From Candidatus Thorarchaeota archaeon (GTDB lineage Archaea > Asgardarchaeota > Thorarchaeia > Thorarchaeales > Thorarchaeaceae), in the NCBI GenBank assembly GCA_016840965.1, contig JAEORI010000164.1:1-15699 (forward strand): DNA of 15,699 nt. Direction: 5' to 3'. The notes below the pieces were generated by a model. It was not told where the DNA came from. It searched no databases and saw only the letters and a program-made list of their open reading frames with translations. Within the stretch, counting starts at the first letter, position 1; every line of letters begins with the position of its first letter. A program made the translations under genes and the position numbers. Positions 1-7,885 of the stretch are shown one piece after another.

Positions 1-1560
1 ACAATATTCACTACCACAGTTAACTCTTGACCTTGGGTGGGTTTTTCTGGACTATAAGAAACGAAGAATTCTAAATCACCCATCACTGTGATGTTTCCTT
101 CAATTGGATTACCAGTTTCAACATCTGGGTGATCTACAGAGATTACATATTCATATTCTCCTGGTAACCATCCTGCTGTAGATATTGTTGCTGAATATAC
201 ACCCAATCCACTCTCAACTAAATTATAGGAAAGAGCCTTAACAAAGAATGTCACAGTTGCTCCGGAAATGGGCCGATATGACCAATCCATGAAATAGAGT
301 TCAACTATAGTCTGGTCTCCCTGAGTGAGCACCCAACCTTCTGACGAATAAACCTCTGAAGAGGTCGCTGCATCAGAATAGGCTCTGATTGAGAATTGAC
401 CTGACCATGGACTGGCATATGTTGCATTTATGTAGACTTTAAAGAGATTGGGGCCAAGTAAGAAATCCGCAGGCACCCACATACTGTACTCTGCCAAATC
501 TGTAGTAGATGGTAATGCAGTATATCTAGTGCCATTGATTTCAACTTGAATCGAAGTCCAATTGAAAACCGGACCATACTTATCCTTGACAAATATAGTG
601 ACTTCGAAGTCCGAGCCTCCCTCAACTCTGGGAACAAAGAATACATTTGGTTGAAGATTTCCAAAAACATCAAAGGATATTTCTAATGCTGGTGGTCCAA
701 CTATGTTAGGTTTCTGTACATTCAATTCAAAAGTATGAACTCCCAAACCAAGAGTTATGTTATGTGAGAAGATATAGCAACCTAATACTGGACTTTCAAT
801 TAGTTGGAACACTCTTGGACCACTCTTGAGCGTGACAGTGGCTCCTTCAACAGGAAATCCGTAGGGATCTGAAATATTGAACCATGCCACGACCCTTTTA
901 TCCTGTTCAACCGAGGCTGGAAAGTCTGTATCTACTATGAGGCTTGTTGTCAAAATCTGAACCGCGAATGCTTTCTCACCTACACCGATTCCAATAGCAT
1001 GAGGATGAATAGCTAATGCAGAAATGAAATGAACCCCTGCTTCCAATTGCAGTTCTGGCATGTTAACAACATAGAATGGACCTGATTGAGTCGCTGGTAG
1101 AACAACACCTTCCAAGGTGATTGAAACTGTTGCGTCATCAACAGGGCTACCAAGATTGTCATTCACCCAGACTGTGACATTCATAGCATCTCCTTGATTT
1201 ACTAAATCTGGAGCTTGAACCTGAATATGGAGATTACTCCGAACTATTATTGCATCTACAAAGGTTCTCTCGTAAGGATGGTAGAATTTGTTATCGACAG
1301 TGATACTTAAGTTTGCGACTCCTATGGGCCACGTGGCATCAGTGATAGCATGGTACTTTGCCCATCCAGCCGCGTAATAGAAACCGAATGTATTCAAAGC
1401 TGGTCCTTCAGGAGTCACAAAGTGTGCACTCATGTAAACAGTTGCATCTTCTACAGTTTCACCATAGATGTTAGCTACAGTTACATTCACTTCGAAAGCA
1501 TCGCCTTGGACAATATTCAAGGATGAATACTCAACAAAAACATCGAGCAGGTAATTACTG
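1..1560 (-). repeat. Tandem Ig-like (Big-type) protein repeats, about 100 residues each
   Basis: Within the giant surface protein, related Ig-like units begin near residues 961, 1071, 1167, 1262, 1362 and 1457, the last cut by the window edge. Each starts with a strand leading into a turn (IVQGDAFEVNV, LVNQGDAMNVTV, SVEQDKRVVAWF, EGGSDFEVTIF, LTQGDQTIVEL, PTQGQELTVVV). Most follow with a G-x-x-V-x-x-ATV strand (ETVEDATV, SPVDDATV, FPVEGATV, RPISGATV). The units are divergent at the residue level, so this is an old domain array rather than a recent DNA duplication. Such arrays usually act as a stalk holding a ligand-binding part away from the membrane; that role is inferred here. Confidence 0.8.
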
Positions 1561-4442
1561 TCGAGGTTCCTAACAGCACCCAAAGAATAACTTGTGTATG
1601 TGGCAAATGGATATGCTGCAATTTCCTCACCAGGTGTAAGATCAATATCTCCTAGAAGTAGTGGATTGTAAACTTCTCCAATTTCAACAGTCCACTTGAC
1701 TTCTCCAGAAAATGATACCTGAGTTAGGAGCTCATCTTGATCGGTGAATAATAGAAAATCATCTTCATCATCACCGTCAAAGTCAGCTATAATTGAGCTA
1801 AGTGGAGCCGCCCCTGTAACTGTAGTAGACCACATGGTTGTTAGAGTTGTTCCGAGTTGAGTAAGATACATCTCTCCTGTAGACATTATGAGGAATAATT
1901 CATCCGTAGGGTCTCCTGAAGCATCTGCTGGAAAGACATATGTGAGGTCATGATGTGGGAGCTCGTAAACAGGTGTATTGTTCACATTGGTTGTTGTGCT
2001 ATCAAAAACAAAAATTCGACCTGTCGGATCACTTGCATTCCAATAATTGAAACCAGCTACAAATTGTTCCGCTCCTGAAGTCGAATTGTACATAGTCGCG
2101 ATACTGACTGGTTCCATGTTGGAATACCCACTCATATCGATATCCAAAGAGTGCAAGAATATCAAATCAGTTGTGTAAATATCGATTCGTGTATTTCCTC
2201 TGATAACCGCGATATACCCAAAAGGAACCCCCTCTATGACAGAAAAGCCTCTGACTCCTATTTCCTCAGGAAACTCTACCGCTGACCAGCTGAGATCTGA
2301 GTCCATCTTAAGTATAGATTCCGGAGATGTTTCTGATACTAGAAACAGTTCTTCATTTCCATCTCCATCATCATCAAAAACCTCAATGAATGTGAAGCTC
2401 TTGTACGGATAAGGTACAATGTCTTCTCCTATTAGGGTAAATGTACTTCCATGATATGCATGATATCGTAATAATGAGGTTTTCAAAACACCATCATAGT
2501 AGTAGTCAAGGACTATAATGTCAAGAACATTATCCCCATCTAGCATAGCAGTATAGACTTCAAAATTGTCGAATCTATCGCCTTTGGGTATTGTGACATT
2601 TATGGAATCAATTAGGTTGCCAATTGAAGAGTATTTTATGAGTGTTAGATTTTCTTCACCCGAAAATCTCTCTATTGTGTATATTACCCTACTTCCATCA
2701 GATAGATTTCCAATATCTGACTGATGGAAACTCTTATGCACATAATCAGTCGTAGTCTTGTCTATTTTCCAGACAAAATTCCCTGAAACTGTAAAGCTCA
2801 AAGGATGAGTTGAATTTCCTAAATTAGCAAGATTGAGATAACTATCTCGAACTGTAATATAATACTCATAGTTTCCTTGTTGAAGGTTTCCAATGAATGC
2901 ATAGTACCAACCTTCTGTATGAGATGCATACATCTCATCTTGAGGCTGAATCCATAATAAGCTTCCAGGCAATCGGACCCAAATATCAGCTTGTTCAACA
3001 ATTGAAGTTTCAATTACATTTACTCTGACTATAACATAATCATCCAAGATTGTTGGATGAAGAGGTTCGATTGGGACTGGCATCAGCGTTGGTGCAGTGG
3101 TGTCGCTAATGATTATGTAGACATCACTATCAATCCTAACCACAACATCGTCTCTGGCATTACCATTTATATCGTAGCTAATGATTTGATGCCCTCCTAG
3201 CCTAACATCGACGAGGTATTCAATATTAGCGAAGGCTCCATCCGCACCACGTATTACGCCGAGCCCTCCACGAGTGGTTCCTGTAGCTAAATCATCCATA
3301 GCATCTTGGTCCATTGGTCCGACTCCAAGTTGTTTGGTTGAGTAAGTGTAGATTCCTTCTACCTCTCTTATTGGGGTGCCATCATTTCCATCTATGAAAA
3401 ATGCCTTTTCCTGAGTTCTACTTATCACAACTAAATCATCTTGTGGATTTCCACCAAAATCTCCTGTTTCTATGTATCTAGTTGTACTTGATAGCCCATC
3501 GACTAGCTGAGTATATACTACTCCTGAAGCATTTCCTCGGTAAACAACAATGTCGCCATCACTCTCAATAGTAGCGATCTCCTCCAATCCTCCCAGATGG
3601 TTGAATTCCACCATATCCTGGATACTTGGACTAAGAATAATTGAATAAATCTGAGTACCATCAGCCTCAACAACTGTCAAGTTTCTCTGACCGACGGTTC
3701 CCATTTGATTTGAAAATGCTATCGAATCCTGAGATCCGCTTGAAAATCTACCAATAACTGGTCCGAAATATGCGTAGTCGGCTGAGAATGTTCCAATGGT
3801 TACATTTGCCATCAAATCTAGTGTGAGGAAGTTGTCACGATTATTCATATTTTGAACTAACACATCCGGGAAGGGATCTCCATTGAAAATTCCAAATCCC
3901 ACGGGAGCTGGGTAGATGAAAGGCATTGGATACTCGGATACAGTTTCATCAGCAACATCAACCATCAAGATATAGTAAGTAGGACTAACGAAGTTCCTAA
4001 GGAAAAACTCAGTATCACCATCCAAATCCACATCGTAGCCTGCGAGATATGCTCCATTGTACTTATTGCCTGCTGGTAAAGCTACGTCCATTGTGACTTC
4101 GCCAATCAAATCGATAAAGTACAATCGACTCTCTTCTTCTATCACATAAGCAAAACCGCGATGACCCTGAATCTCTCCAACTGCAATTTGGATGTTCGTA
4201 TCTGGAAGACTATAGTGATAGAGCGAATCAGTTTGCGCTAAATCATGTTGCTCCTCCATTTGAAGAACTGCGTTGGTTGTTGGTTCATAATTCAGTGTTG
4301 TAGACACAATGATTATGAAGAACAGAAAACCAATAATCAGAATCCTCAAGATACCAATATCATCAGCATCCATGTTCTTAGATTTTGGACGGTATCGACT
4401 TACTCTATTATTCAAAGCATCAGTAGTTTTGGATGGAAACAT
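1..4442 (-). CDS. Giant membrane-anchored surface protein: beta-propeller (FG-GAP-like) plus tandem Ig-like domains, 3' end outside window
   Basis: One uninterrupted reading frame of 1480 codons starts at the ATG at 4442 and leaves the window at its left edge, so the C-terminus is missing. A basic N-terminus of about 28 residues is followed by one hydrophobic helix (about 30-50), a signal anchor that places the rest outside the cell. Residues about 100-440 and 580-960 carry Asp/Gly-rich calcium-loop motifs typical of FG-GAP/VCBS propeller blades, such as DVDLDGD (about 134), DINGNARDD (about 421), DDDGDGNEE (about 689) and DFDGDDEDD (about 884). A fibronectin/Ig-like segment separates the two blocks (about 447-560). 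From about 961 onward Ig-like units of about 100 residues repeat, each with a QGD-like turn and a later G-x-x-V-x-x-ATV strand. Many N-x-S/T sequons suggest glycosylation. The start is supported by GGAGTG eight bases upstream. Surface adhesion or substrate binding is inferred; the exact role is unknown. Confidence 0.9.
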   Translation of the reverse strand, partial: MFPSKTTDALNNRVSRYRPKSKNMDADDIGILRILIIGFLFFIIIVSTTLNYEPTTNAVLQMEEQHDLAQTDSLYHYSLPDTNIQIAVGEIQGHRGFAYVIEEESRLYFIDLIGEVTMDVALPAGNKYNGAYLAGYDVDLDGDTEFFLRNFVSPTYYILMVDVADETVSEYPMPFIYPAPVGFGIFNGDPFPDVLVQNMNNRDNFLTLDLMANVTIGTFSADYAYFGPVIGRFSSGSQDSIAFSNQMGTVGQRNLTVVEADGTQIYSIILSPSIQDMVEFNHLGGLEEIATIESDGDIVVYRGNASGVVYTQLVDGLSSTTRYIETGDFGGNPQDDLVVISRTQEKAFFIDGNDGTPIREVEGIYTYSTKQLGVGPMDQDAMDDLATGTTRGGLGVIRGADGAFANIEYLVDVRLGGHQIISYDINGNARDDVVVRIDSDVYIIISDTTAPTLMPVPIEPLHPTILDDYVIVRVNVIETSIVEQADIWVRLPGSLLWIQPQDEMYASHTEGWYYAFIGNLQQGNYEYYITVRDSYLNLANLGNSTHPLSFTVSGNFVWKIDKTTTDYVHKSFHQSDIGNLSDGSRVIYTIERFSGEENLTLIKYSSIGNLIDSINVTIPKGDRFDNFEVYTAMLDGDNVLDIIVLDYYYDGVLKTSLLRYHAYHGSTFTLIGEDIVPYPYKSFTFIEVFDDDGDGNEELFLVSETSPESILKMDSDLSWSAVEFPEEIGVRGFSVIEGVPFGYIAVIRGNTRIDIYTTDLIFLHSLDIDMSGYSNMEPVSIATMYNSTSGAEQFVAGFNYWNASDPTGRIFVFDSTTTNVNNTPVYELPHHDLTYVFPADASGDPTDELFLIMSTGEMYLTQLGTTLTTMWSTTVTGAAPLSSIIADFDGDDEDDFLLFTDQDELLTQVSFSGEVKWTVEIGEVYNPLLLGDIDLTPGEEIAAYPFATYTSYSLGAVRNLDSNYLLDVFVEYSSLNIVQGDAFEVNVTVANIYGETVEDATVYMSAHFVTPEGPALNTFGFYYAAGWAKYHAITDATWPIGVANLSITVDNKFYHPYERTFVDAIIVRSNLHIQVQAPDLVNQGDAMNVTVWVNDNLGSPVDDATVSITLEGVVLPATQSGPFYVVNMPELQLEAGVHFISALAIHPHAIGIGVGEKAFAVQILTTSLIVDTDFPASVEQDKRVVAWFNISDPYGFPVEGATVTLKSGPRVFQLIESPVLGCYIFSHNITLGLGVHTFELNVQKPNIVGPPALEISFDVFGNLQPNVFFVPRVEGGSDFEVTIFVKDKYGPVFNWTSIQVEINGTRYTALPSTTDLAEYSMWVPADFLLGPNLFKVYINATYASPWSGQFSIRAYSDAATSSEVYSSEGWVLTQGDQTIVELYFMDWSYRPISGATVTFFVKALSYNLVESGLGVYSATISTAGWLPGEYEYVISVDHPDVETGNPIEGNITVMGDLEFFVSYSPEKPTQGQELTVVVNI

Positions 4443-4450
4443 CTTCTAAT

Positions 4451-4456
4451 CACTCC
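4451..4456 (-). promoter_or_regulatory. Shine-Dalgarno sequence of the giant surface protein gene
   Basis: On the minus strand GGAGTG lies eight bases before the ATG at 4442. It favours that start over the internal Met25, which lies only a few residues before the membrane helix and has no comparable site. Confidence 0.65.
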
Positions 4457-4498
4457 ATCTTGATAAAGCATAACGATCTCTTGCATACAACAGAGACC

Positions 4499-4516
4499 GT
4501 GCTTTATATAGAGCAC
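4499..4516. promoter_or_regulatory. Palindromic TATA element between divergent genes
   Basis: The 18 bases GTGCTTTATATAGAGCAC form an inverted repeat with a single mismatched pair, and TTTATATA, a textbook archaeal TATA box, sits at its centre. Because the box is symmetric it could direct transcription both ways. To the left it predicts a start near 4478 and a leader of about 36 bases for the surface protein. To the right it predicts a start near 4533 for the flavoprotein gene. The flanking GTGCT/AGCAC arms could be an operator whose repressor would cover the TATA box. A second plus-strand candidate, CTTTTATT near 4533-4540, may serve the flavoprotein instead. Confidence 0.5.
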
Positions 4517-4622
4517 AACGATTGATTCGCATCCTTTTATTGATTCTGGGCGCGTAATCCACCGATAGGCTAAAGTCGAGGATATGTATTCACAAACTAA
4601 GTTTTCACAGGGTTTGAACGAA

Positions 4623-5984
4623 ATGGTTGAGCATATCGCTGTAATTGGTTGCGGGGCTGCTGGTGCTACAGCAGCACTACAAGCACGGAAATTCAATAGA
4701 GATGTTGAGATATCTGTTTTCAATTCAGAGCCCTACTCACAATATTCAAGGTGCGGACTTCCATACACCATATCAGGAAAAGTAGGCGCCTTTGAAGATC
4801 TTGTGCTAATGCCTCCTGATAATTGGGGAGCTTTGAAGATTGATGCAAAACTAGGTGTCACAGTGACAGATATTGATCATAAGTCTAGGGAGATTATTTT
4901 TTCAGACAAAAGTGGAGAGGGTAGACAGAACTACGATGCATTGGTATTTGCCACAGGAGCGGAGAATGCAGATCCCCCTATCAAAGGACTTGACAAGAAA
5001 CGTGTCTACGGTCTGAGAACACTTGATGATGCAAAGGCTCTATCCCTTGAGGCTGAAAAAGCTAAAACTGCAGTTATCATAGGAGGAGGTCTTATAGGAA
5101 TGGAAGCTGCAGAGGCTTTCCATGAGAGAGGTCTCGATGTAACAGTCGTTGAGTTCCTTCCTCATATACTTCTAGCGATGGTGGATCCAGATATGGCTGA
5201 AATTGTTGAAGAGCACTGTATCTCACACGGTCTCAAGATTCTAAACAATACTGCAGCTCAAGAAATCACTGGGAAAGACTCACCAAAAACCGTAGTGATC
5301 AAGAATAGAAAGACTGAAGATATTTCTGAGATTCCCGCTGATTTTGTTGTTGTAGCAACTGGAGTTCGACCTGTTACAGCACTTGCTGAGAAAATAGGTG
5401 TCGCGATTGGAACTACAAGAGGCATCAAGACCAATGAAAAGATGATGACGAATATTAATCAAGTCTATGCCTGTGGTGACTGCGCTGAAAACCTAGAATT
5501 CATTACTCGAAAACCTATTGCTGGAGGACTTGGCACAGTCGCAGTCAGACAAGCTCGTGTTGCTGGAATTAACGCAGCTGGTGGGGATGTAACATTCCCA
5601 GGAATAGTTGGAGCCAAAGTCACAAAGCTATTTGGTCTGGAGATTGCAAGCACTGGCTTTACTGACGAAATGGCTAGTAGATTCGAGATTCCTATAGTTA
5701 AAGGCTCAATGAAAGGTGGCACAAAACCTCCATATTTTATTGGAGGAAAAGAACTCAAGCTAAAGACATTCTACAACAAGGAAACTGGAAAGCTGGTTGG
5801 AGGACAACTCGTTGGAGAAGAGGACGCTGCAATGCGCCTAAATGTTCTAACTTTGGGTATTCAACAGAACATTGATGCATCCGAGTTGTTTGATTTTGAG
5901 AATTGCTATGCTCCTGCAATCTGTGACACATGGGACCCGTTAGTGTCGTCAGCTGACGCAGCTCGTCGCAGACTCAAGATATAG
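4623..5984 (+). CDS. CoA-disulfide reductase / NADH oxidase-like FAD-dependent oxidoreductase
   Basis: This 453-residue flavoprotein belongs to the pyridine nucleotide-disulfide oxidoreductase family with a single active cysteine. It has an N-terminal FAD-binding motif GCGAAG (9-14), the signature SRCGLPY with Cys44 where CoA-disulfide reductases and H2O- or H2O2-forming NADH oxidases have their redox Cys, an NAD(P)H Rossmann motif GGGLIG (154-159), and the second FAD motif YACGDCAE (about 282-289). The C-terminal dimerisation domain carries NCYAPAICD, matching the YAP region that lines the CoA pocket in this group. It probably reduces CoA disulfide, polysulfide or O2 with NAD(P)H in the cytoplasm; which of these cannot be decided from sequence. 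The ATG at 4623 puts the first beta strand at residue 4, as usual for the family. An in-frame ATG at 4584 would add 13 residues. The gene meets the next one tail to tail with one base between them. Confidence 0.9.
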   Translation: MVEHIAVIGCGAAGATAALQARKFNRDVEISVFNSEPYSQYSRCGLPYTISGKVGAFEDLVLMPPDNWGALKIDAKLGVTVTDIDHKSREIIFSDKSGEGRQNYDALVFATGAENADPPIKGLDKKRVYGLRTLDDAKALSLEAEKAKTAVIIGGGLIGMEAAEAFHERGLDVTVVEFLPHILLAMVDPDMAEIVEEHCISHGLKILNNTAAQEITGKDSPKTVVIKNRKTEDISEIPADFVVVATGVRPVTALAEKIGVAIGTTRGIKTNEKMMTNINQVYACGDCAENLEFITRKPIAGGLGTVAVRQARVAGINAAGGDVTFPGIVGAKVTKLFGLEIASTGFTDEMASRFEIPIVKGSMKGGTKPPYFIGGKELKLKTFYNKETGKLVGGQLVGEEDAAMRLNVLTLGIQQNIDASELFDFENCYAPAICDTWDPLVSSADAARRRLKI

Positions 5985-5985
5985 T

Positions 5986-6444
5986 TCATTCAGATACAAG
6001 CGTTCTAATGTTATTCAATGCAAATTGAAATGAGCTTTGCTGAATAGGTGAGCTGGCAACTAGCAATATGTTAGTTAGGTTGCCCTCCGCCTTTGAATGA
6101 CTTACAATTGCTCTTACTATTTCTTCAGCAACCTCCCAACTTGGAATTCTCGAAACTTCGAGCCCCATTGTGAAAAATCCAACTTTCTGAGCTTTCCGAC
6201 CATTAGCAATTTCCAGAGCTTCAAACGCTGTATTATATATGATTAAGCGTCTATCTGGATTTTCTAGTGAAATTCCAGGCCAATATAGAACTTCTCCGGC
6301 ATTACTTCCCTCTTTTATTGAAATGTCTGATTTTCTTCTTCCTTGTCCTACATTCCGAGCTTTCACTACAATATCAATATCAGAATCATCTTTATGCCCA
6401 AGCTCAACCTTGACGTTGAGGTTTCCGAGAAACCAACCTTCCAC
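5986..6444 (-). CDS. Degenerate macro-domain-like protein (pseudo-macro)
   Basis: A 152-residue protein starting at GTG, five bases after the stop of the macro-domain gene and clearly co-transcribed with it. It aligns without gaps over about 25 residues to its neighbour: residues 89-113 here (GFFTMGLEVSRI onward) match residues 116-140 there (AFPAIGAGVGGL onward), followed by a similar helix and strand. Its IDIVVKARN (about 23-31) sits where the neighbour has VDVIANAAN. The ligand-binding features are lost: NAAN is KARN, and the glycine-rich phosphate loop GAGVGG is GLEVSR. It is also shorter between these blocks. I infer a catalytically dead paralogue that could pair with or regulate the active enzyme, or bind another ligand. 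The homology is my own alignment and moderately certain; that it is a real gene is well supported by spacing and Shine-Dalgarno sequence. Confidence 0.7.
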   Translation of the reverse strand: MEGWFLGNLNVKVELGHKDDSDIDIVVKARNVGQGRRKSDISIKEGSNAGEVLYWPGISLENPDRRLIIYNTAFEALEIANGRKAQKVGFFTMGLEVSRIPSWEVAEEIVRAIVSHSKAEGNLTNILLVASSPIQQSSFQFALNNIRTLVSE

Positions 6445-6449
6445 AGCTC

Positions 6450-6977
6450 TTACTCCTCAGATTCATTAACAGCGTTGTTAAAGCAGTCACATGTATGCTT
6501 GCTTAATCCTACCAAAGTAATTTCTTTTACCGAACCTGGTCTGCGCGCATAGTGAGATATTCCTCCAACAATTGCTTTTGCAGACTGTTCCTCAGTAAGA
6601 CCTCCCACTCCTGCACCGATTGCAGGAAATGCAATAGATTTCAAATTGTGTTCAGAAGCTATGCTAAGTGCGGCTTGAACCGATGACAATACCTTCCAAT
6701 AAGTCGCTCTACCACCCGGTGGCATTCCAGCACAATGAATTACATACTTTGATGGAAGTGCTCCAGCTGTTGTCATAACTGCTTCACCGGGTCTTATAGG
6801 ACCCATTGACAGAGCTTCATCCTCTATTTGTTGTCCTCCCTTCGACTTGATTGCACCTGCAACTCCGGATCCCATCCATAGATCAGAATTAGCTGCATTT
6901 GCTATAACATCGACAGCAAGTTCTGTAATATCTCCAATATAGGTCTTGATTATTACATCGCCTACTTTCTTCTCCAA
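6450..6977 (-). CDS. Macro-domain protein, probable O-acetyl-ADP-ribose deacetylase / ADP-ribosyl hydrolase
   Basis: A 175-residue stand-alone macro domain. It shows GDIT (15-18), the adenine- and ribose-contacting VDVIANAAN (22-30), the GSGVAGAI loop (36-43), PGEA (63-66) followed by a VIHCAG strand (79-84), and the diphosphate loop PAIGAGVGG (118-126). These are the hallmarks of the MacroD/YmdB type, which binds ADP-ribose and hydrolyses O-acetyl-ADP-ribose or mono-ADP-ribose esters. The only suitable start is TTG at 6977, because an in-frame stop lies directly upstream. No Shine-Dalgarno is seen, and a TATA-like stretch 20-30 bases upstream suggests a leaderless message. It is first in a two-gene operon with the pseudo-macro gene and divergent from a Nudix hydrolase, a partner that could break down the ADP-ribose it releases. 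The C-terminus ends in an acidic tail (NESEE). Confidence 0.92.
   Translation of the reverse strand: MEKKVGDVIIKTYIGDITELAVDVIANAANSDLWMGSGVAGAIKSKGGQQIEDEALSMGPIRPGEAVMTTAGALPSKYVIHCAGMPPGGRATYWKVLSSVQAALSIASEHNLKSIAFPAIGAGVGGLTEEQSAKAIVGGISHYARRPGSVKEITLVGLSKHTCDCFNNAVNESEE
6453..6458 (-). promoter_or_regulatory. Shine-Dalgarno for the GTG start at 6444, inside the end of the macro gene
   Basis: GAGGAG forms the last two Glu codons of the upstream macro-domain gene and also lies eight bases before the GTG start of the downstream gene. This overlap points to translational coupling and supports the rare GTG start. Confidence 0.6.
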
Positions 6978-6994
6978 TTACCGCATCCCCAATT

Positions 6995-7010
6995 GAGTAT
7001 AATCTATATG
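6995..7010 (-). promoter_or_regulatory. TATA-like promoter of the macro operon
   Basis: Read on the minus strand, CATATAGATTATACT contains two overlapping TATA-like boxes centred about 22-29 bases before the TTG start at 6977. That spacing fits transcription starting at or very near the start codon. Confidence 0.45.
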
Positions 7011-7026
7011 GAACCTTTTTCTTAAT

Positions 7027-7046
7027 AGGTTGTCGTCCCACAACCT
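7027..7046. promoter_or_regulatory. Inverted repeat, candidate operator shared by the macro and Nudix genes
   Basis: AGGTTGT and ACAACCT are perfect 7-base inverted arms separated by six bases (CGTCCC). The right arm runs into the BRE/TATA region of the Nudix promoter, and the whole element lies about 20 bases upstream of the macro-operon TATA box. A dimeric regulator bound here could block the Nudix promoter and modulate the divergent operon. No regulator gene is seen next to it. Confidence 0.45.
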
Positions 7047-7052
7047 TTATGC
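7045..7052 (+). promoter_or_regulatory. TATA-like box of the Nudix gene (leaderless)
   Basis: CTTTATGC is centred about 25 bases before the ATG at 7074, the usual archaeal distance from TATA box to transcription start. There is no Shine-Dalgarno sequence before the ATG, so the transcript is probably leaderless. Confidence 0.5.
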
Positions 7053-7073
7053 CTCACATCCCTGCATTTTCTG

Positions 7074-7664
7074 ATGGCGAGTCCTCTGAACGATATCAAT
7101 AATGATGAGTTGTCAGCTCTAATAGCGAAATATGGTCAACCTAAGGTAAATGAGTTCACCACAAATTTTCTGGATTTCGAATGTAACTTAGTGAAACGTA
7201 CAGAGTCAAAGGGTCGACTACATGACATTACGTGTTTCATTAGAAGGGATGACGGAAATTATGTGGTAATTCAAAAACCACAGTATGCAAGAACGGGCAT
7301 TTATCGAGCCCCTTCAGGGGGTGCAGCTGTTGGTGAACCTCTTGAGGCCGCTGCTATCCGAGAGATGCATGAAGAAACAGGTCTAACAATTCAACTGATA
7401 CATTTTGTTTTAGATTTACGACTCAATGTTGTCTGCAAAGATCGTACAATTCCTTGGAGGTCTTTTGTCTTTCTCGCGAAGCCAATAGATGGTGAAATGT
7501 TACCAGTTGATACAAGAGAAATTTTTGATGTGACTACGATGACCCGTGAACAACTAGAAGGAGAAGTAGCAAAGCTTATGGAAGACTCGGGATGGGGCGG
7601 ATTCAAATACCGGGCTTTCTTAACACGTGAATTCTTCAAACACCTTGATGAGTTGCATATTTGA
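7074..7664 (+). CDS. Nudix hydrolase (possible ADP-ribose pyrophosphatase)
   Basis: A 196-residue protein with a complete Nudix box, GX5EX7REUXEEXGU, at residues 82-104. The REMHEETGL core supplies the metal-binding glutamates. The Nudix fold starts near GRLHDITCF (about 47-55), preceded by a 45-residue N-terminal extension that may form a dimer or substrate-recognition element. The family cleaves nucleoside diphosphates linked to another group. The substrate is not fixed by the box alone, but the divergent macro-domain operon makes ADP-ribose a reasonable guess, because a macro enzyme would generate ADP-ribose and a Nudix enzyme would cleave it to AMP and ribose 5-phosphate. NADH, NTP clean-up or RNA-cap substrates remain possible. 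The ATG at 7074 is supported by the TATA-like box 25 bases upstream. Confidence 0.9.
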   Translation: MASPLNDINNDELSALIAKYGQPKVNEFTTNFLDFECNLVKRTESKGRLHDITCFIRRDDGNYVVIQKPQYARTGIYRAPSGGAAVGEPLEAAAIREMHEETGLTIQLIHFVLDLRLNVVCKDRTIPWRSFVFLAKPIDGEMLPVDTREIFDVTTMTREQLEGEVAKLMEDSGWGGFKYRAFLTREFFKHLDELHI

Positions 7665-7885
7665 CCCTGTGTTACTCGATTCCATATTTTACTTTGTACA
7701 TGAGGAATCCTAGAGCAGAGATACTCCGACAGATTGAGTTTCCAAGAATAACACAAAAAACTCAACACATTAACTTATTACCCCACGATTCCTGGCGGCG
7801 GACTCTGCTCGTGTATTCTTTTTGAAACTTGCCAAAGTGAAAATGACTACCTCCGGATTTTAGAATCTGATTGCTGTTGAAGATA
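7665..7885. other. Intergenic region between convergent genes, no gene seen
   Basis: These 221 bases lie between the stop codons of the Nudix gene and the helical hypothetical gene. No tRNA-like cloverleaf or convincing start with a ribosome site was seen. Short T-runs in each direction (TTTTT near 7817-7823 on plus; a run of six A near 7754-7759, read as T on minus) may act as weak hairpin-free archaeal terminators. Confidence 0.4.

Noticed and set aside
4412..4723. Minus-strand reading frame of 103 codons across the divergent promoter
   Set aside because: It overlaps the starts of two well-supported genes and the TATA palindrome, and its protein has no recognisable features.
5465..5758. 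Minus-strand 97-codon frame inside the flavoprotein gene
   Set aside because: It lies antisense to the FAD-binding and dimerisation region, which fully explains the sequence.
7678..7709. GATTCC...GGAATC hairpin after the Nudix gene as a terminator
   Set aside because: The loop is 20 bases and no T-run follows.
7391..7768. Minus-strand 125-codon frame opposite the Nudix gene
   Set aside because: It is antisense to a gene with a complete Nudix box, and its composition is serine-rich low-quality sequence typical of a shadow frame.
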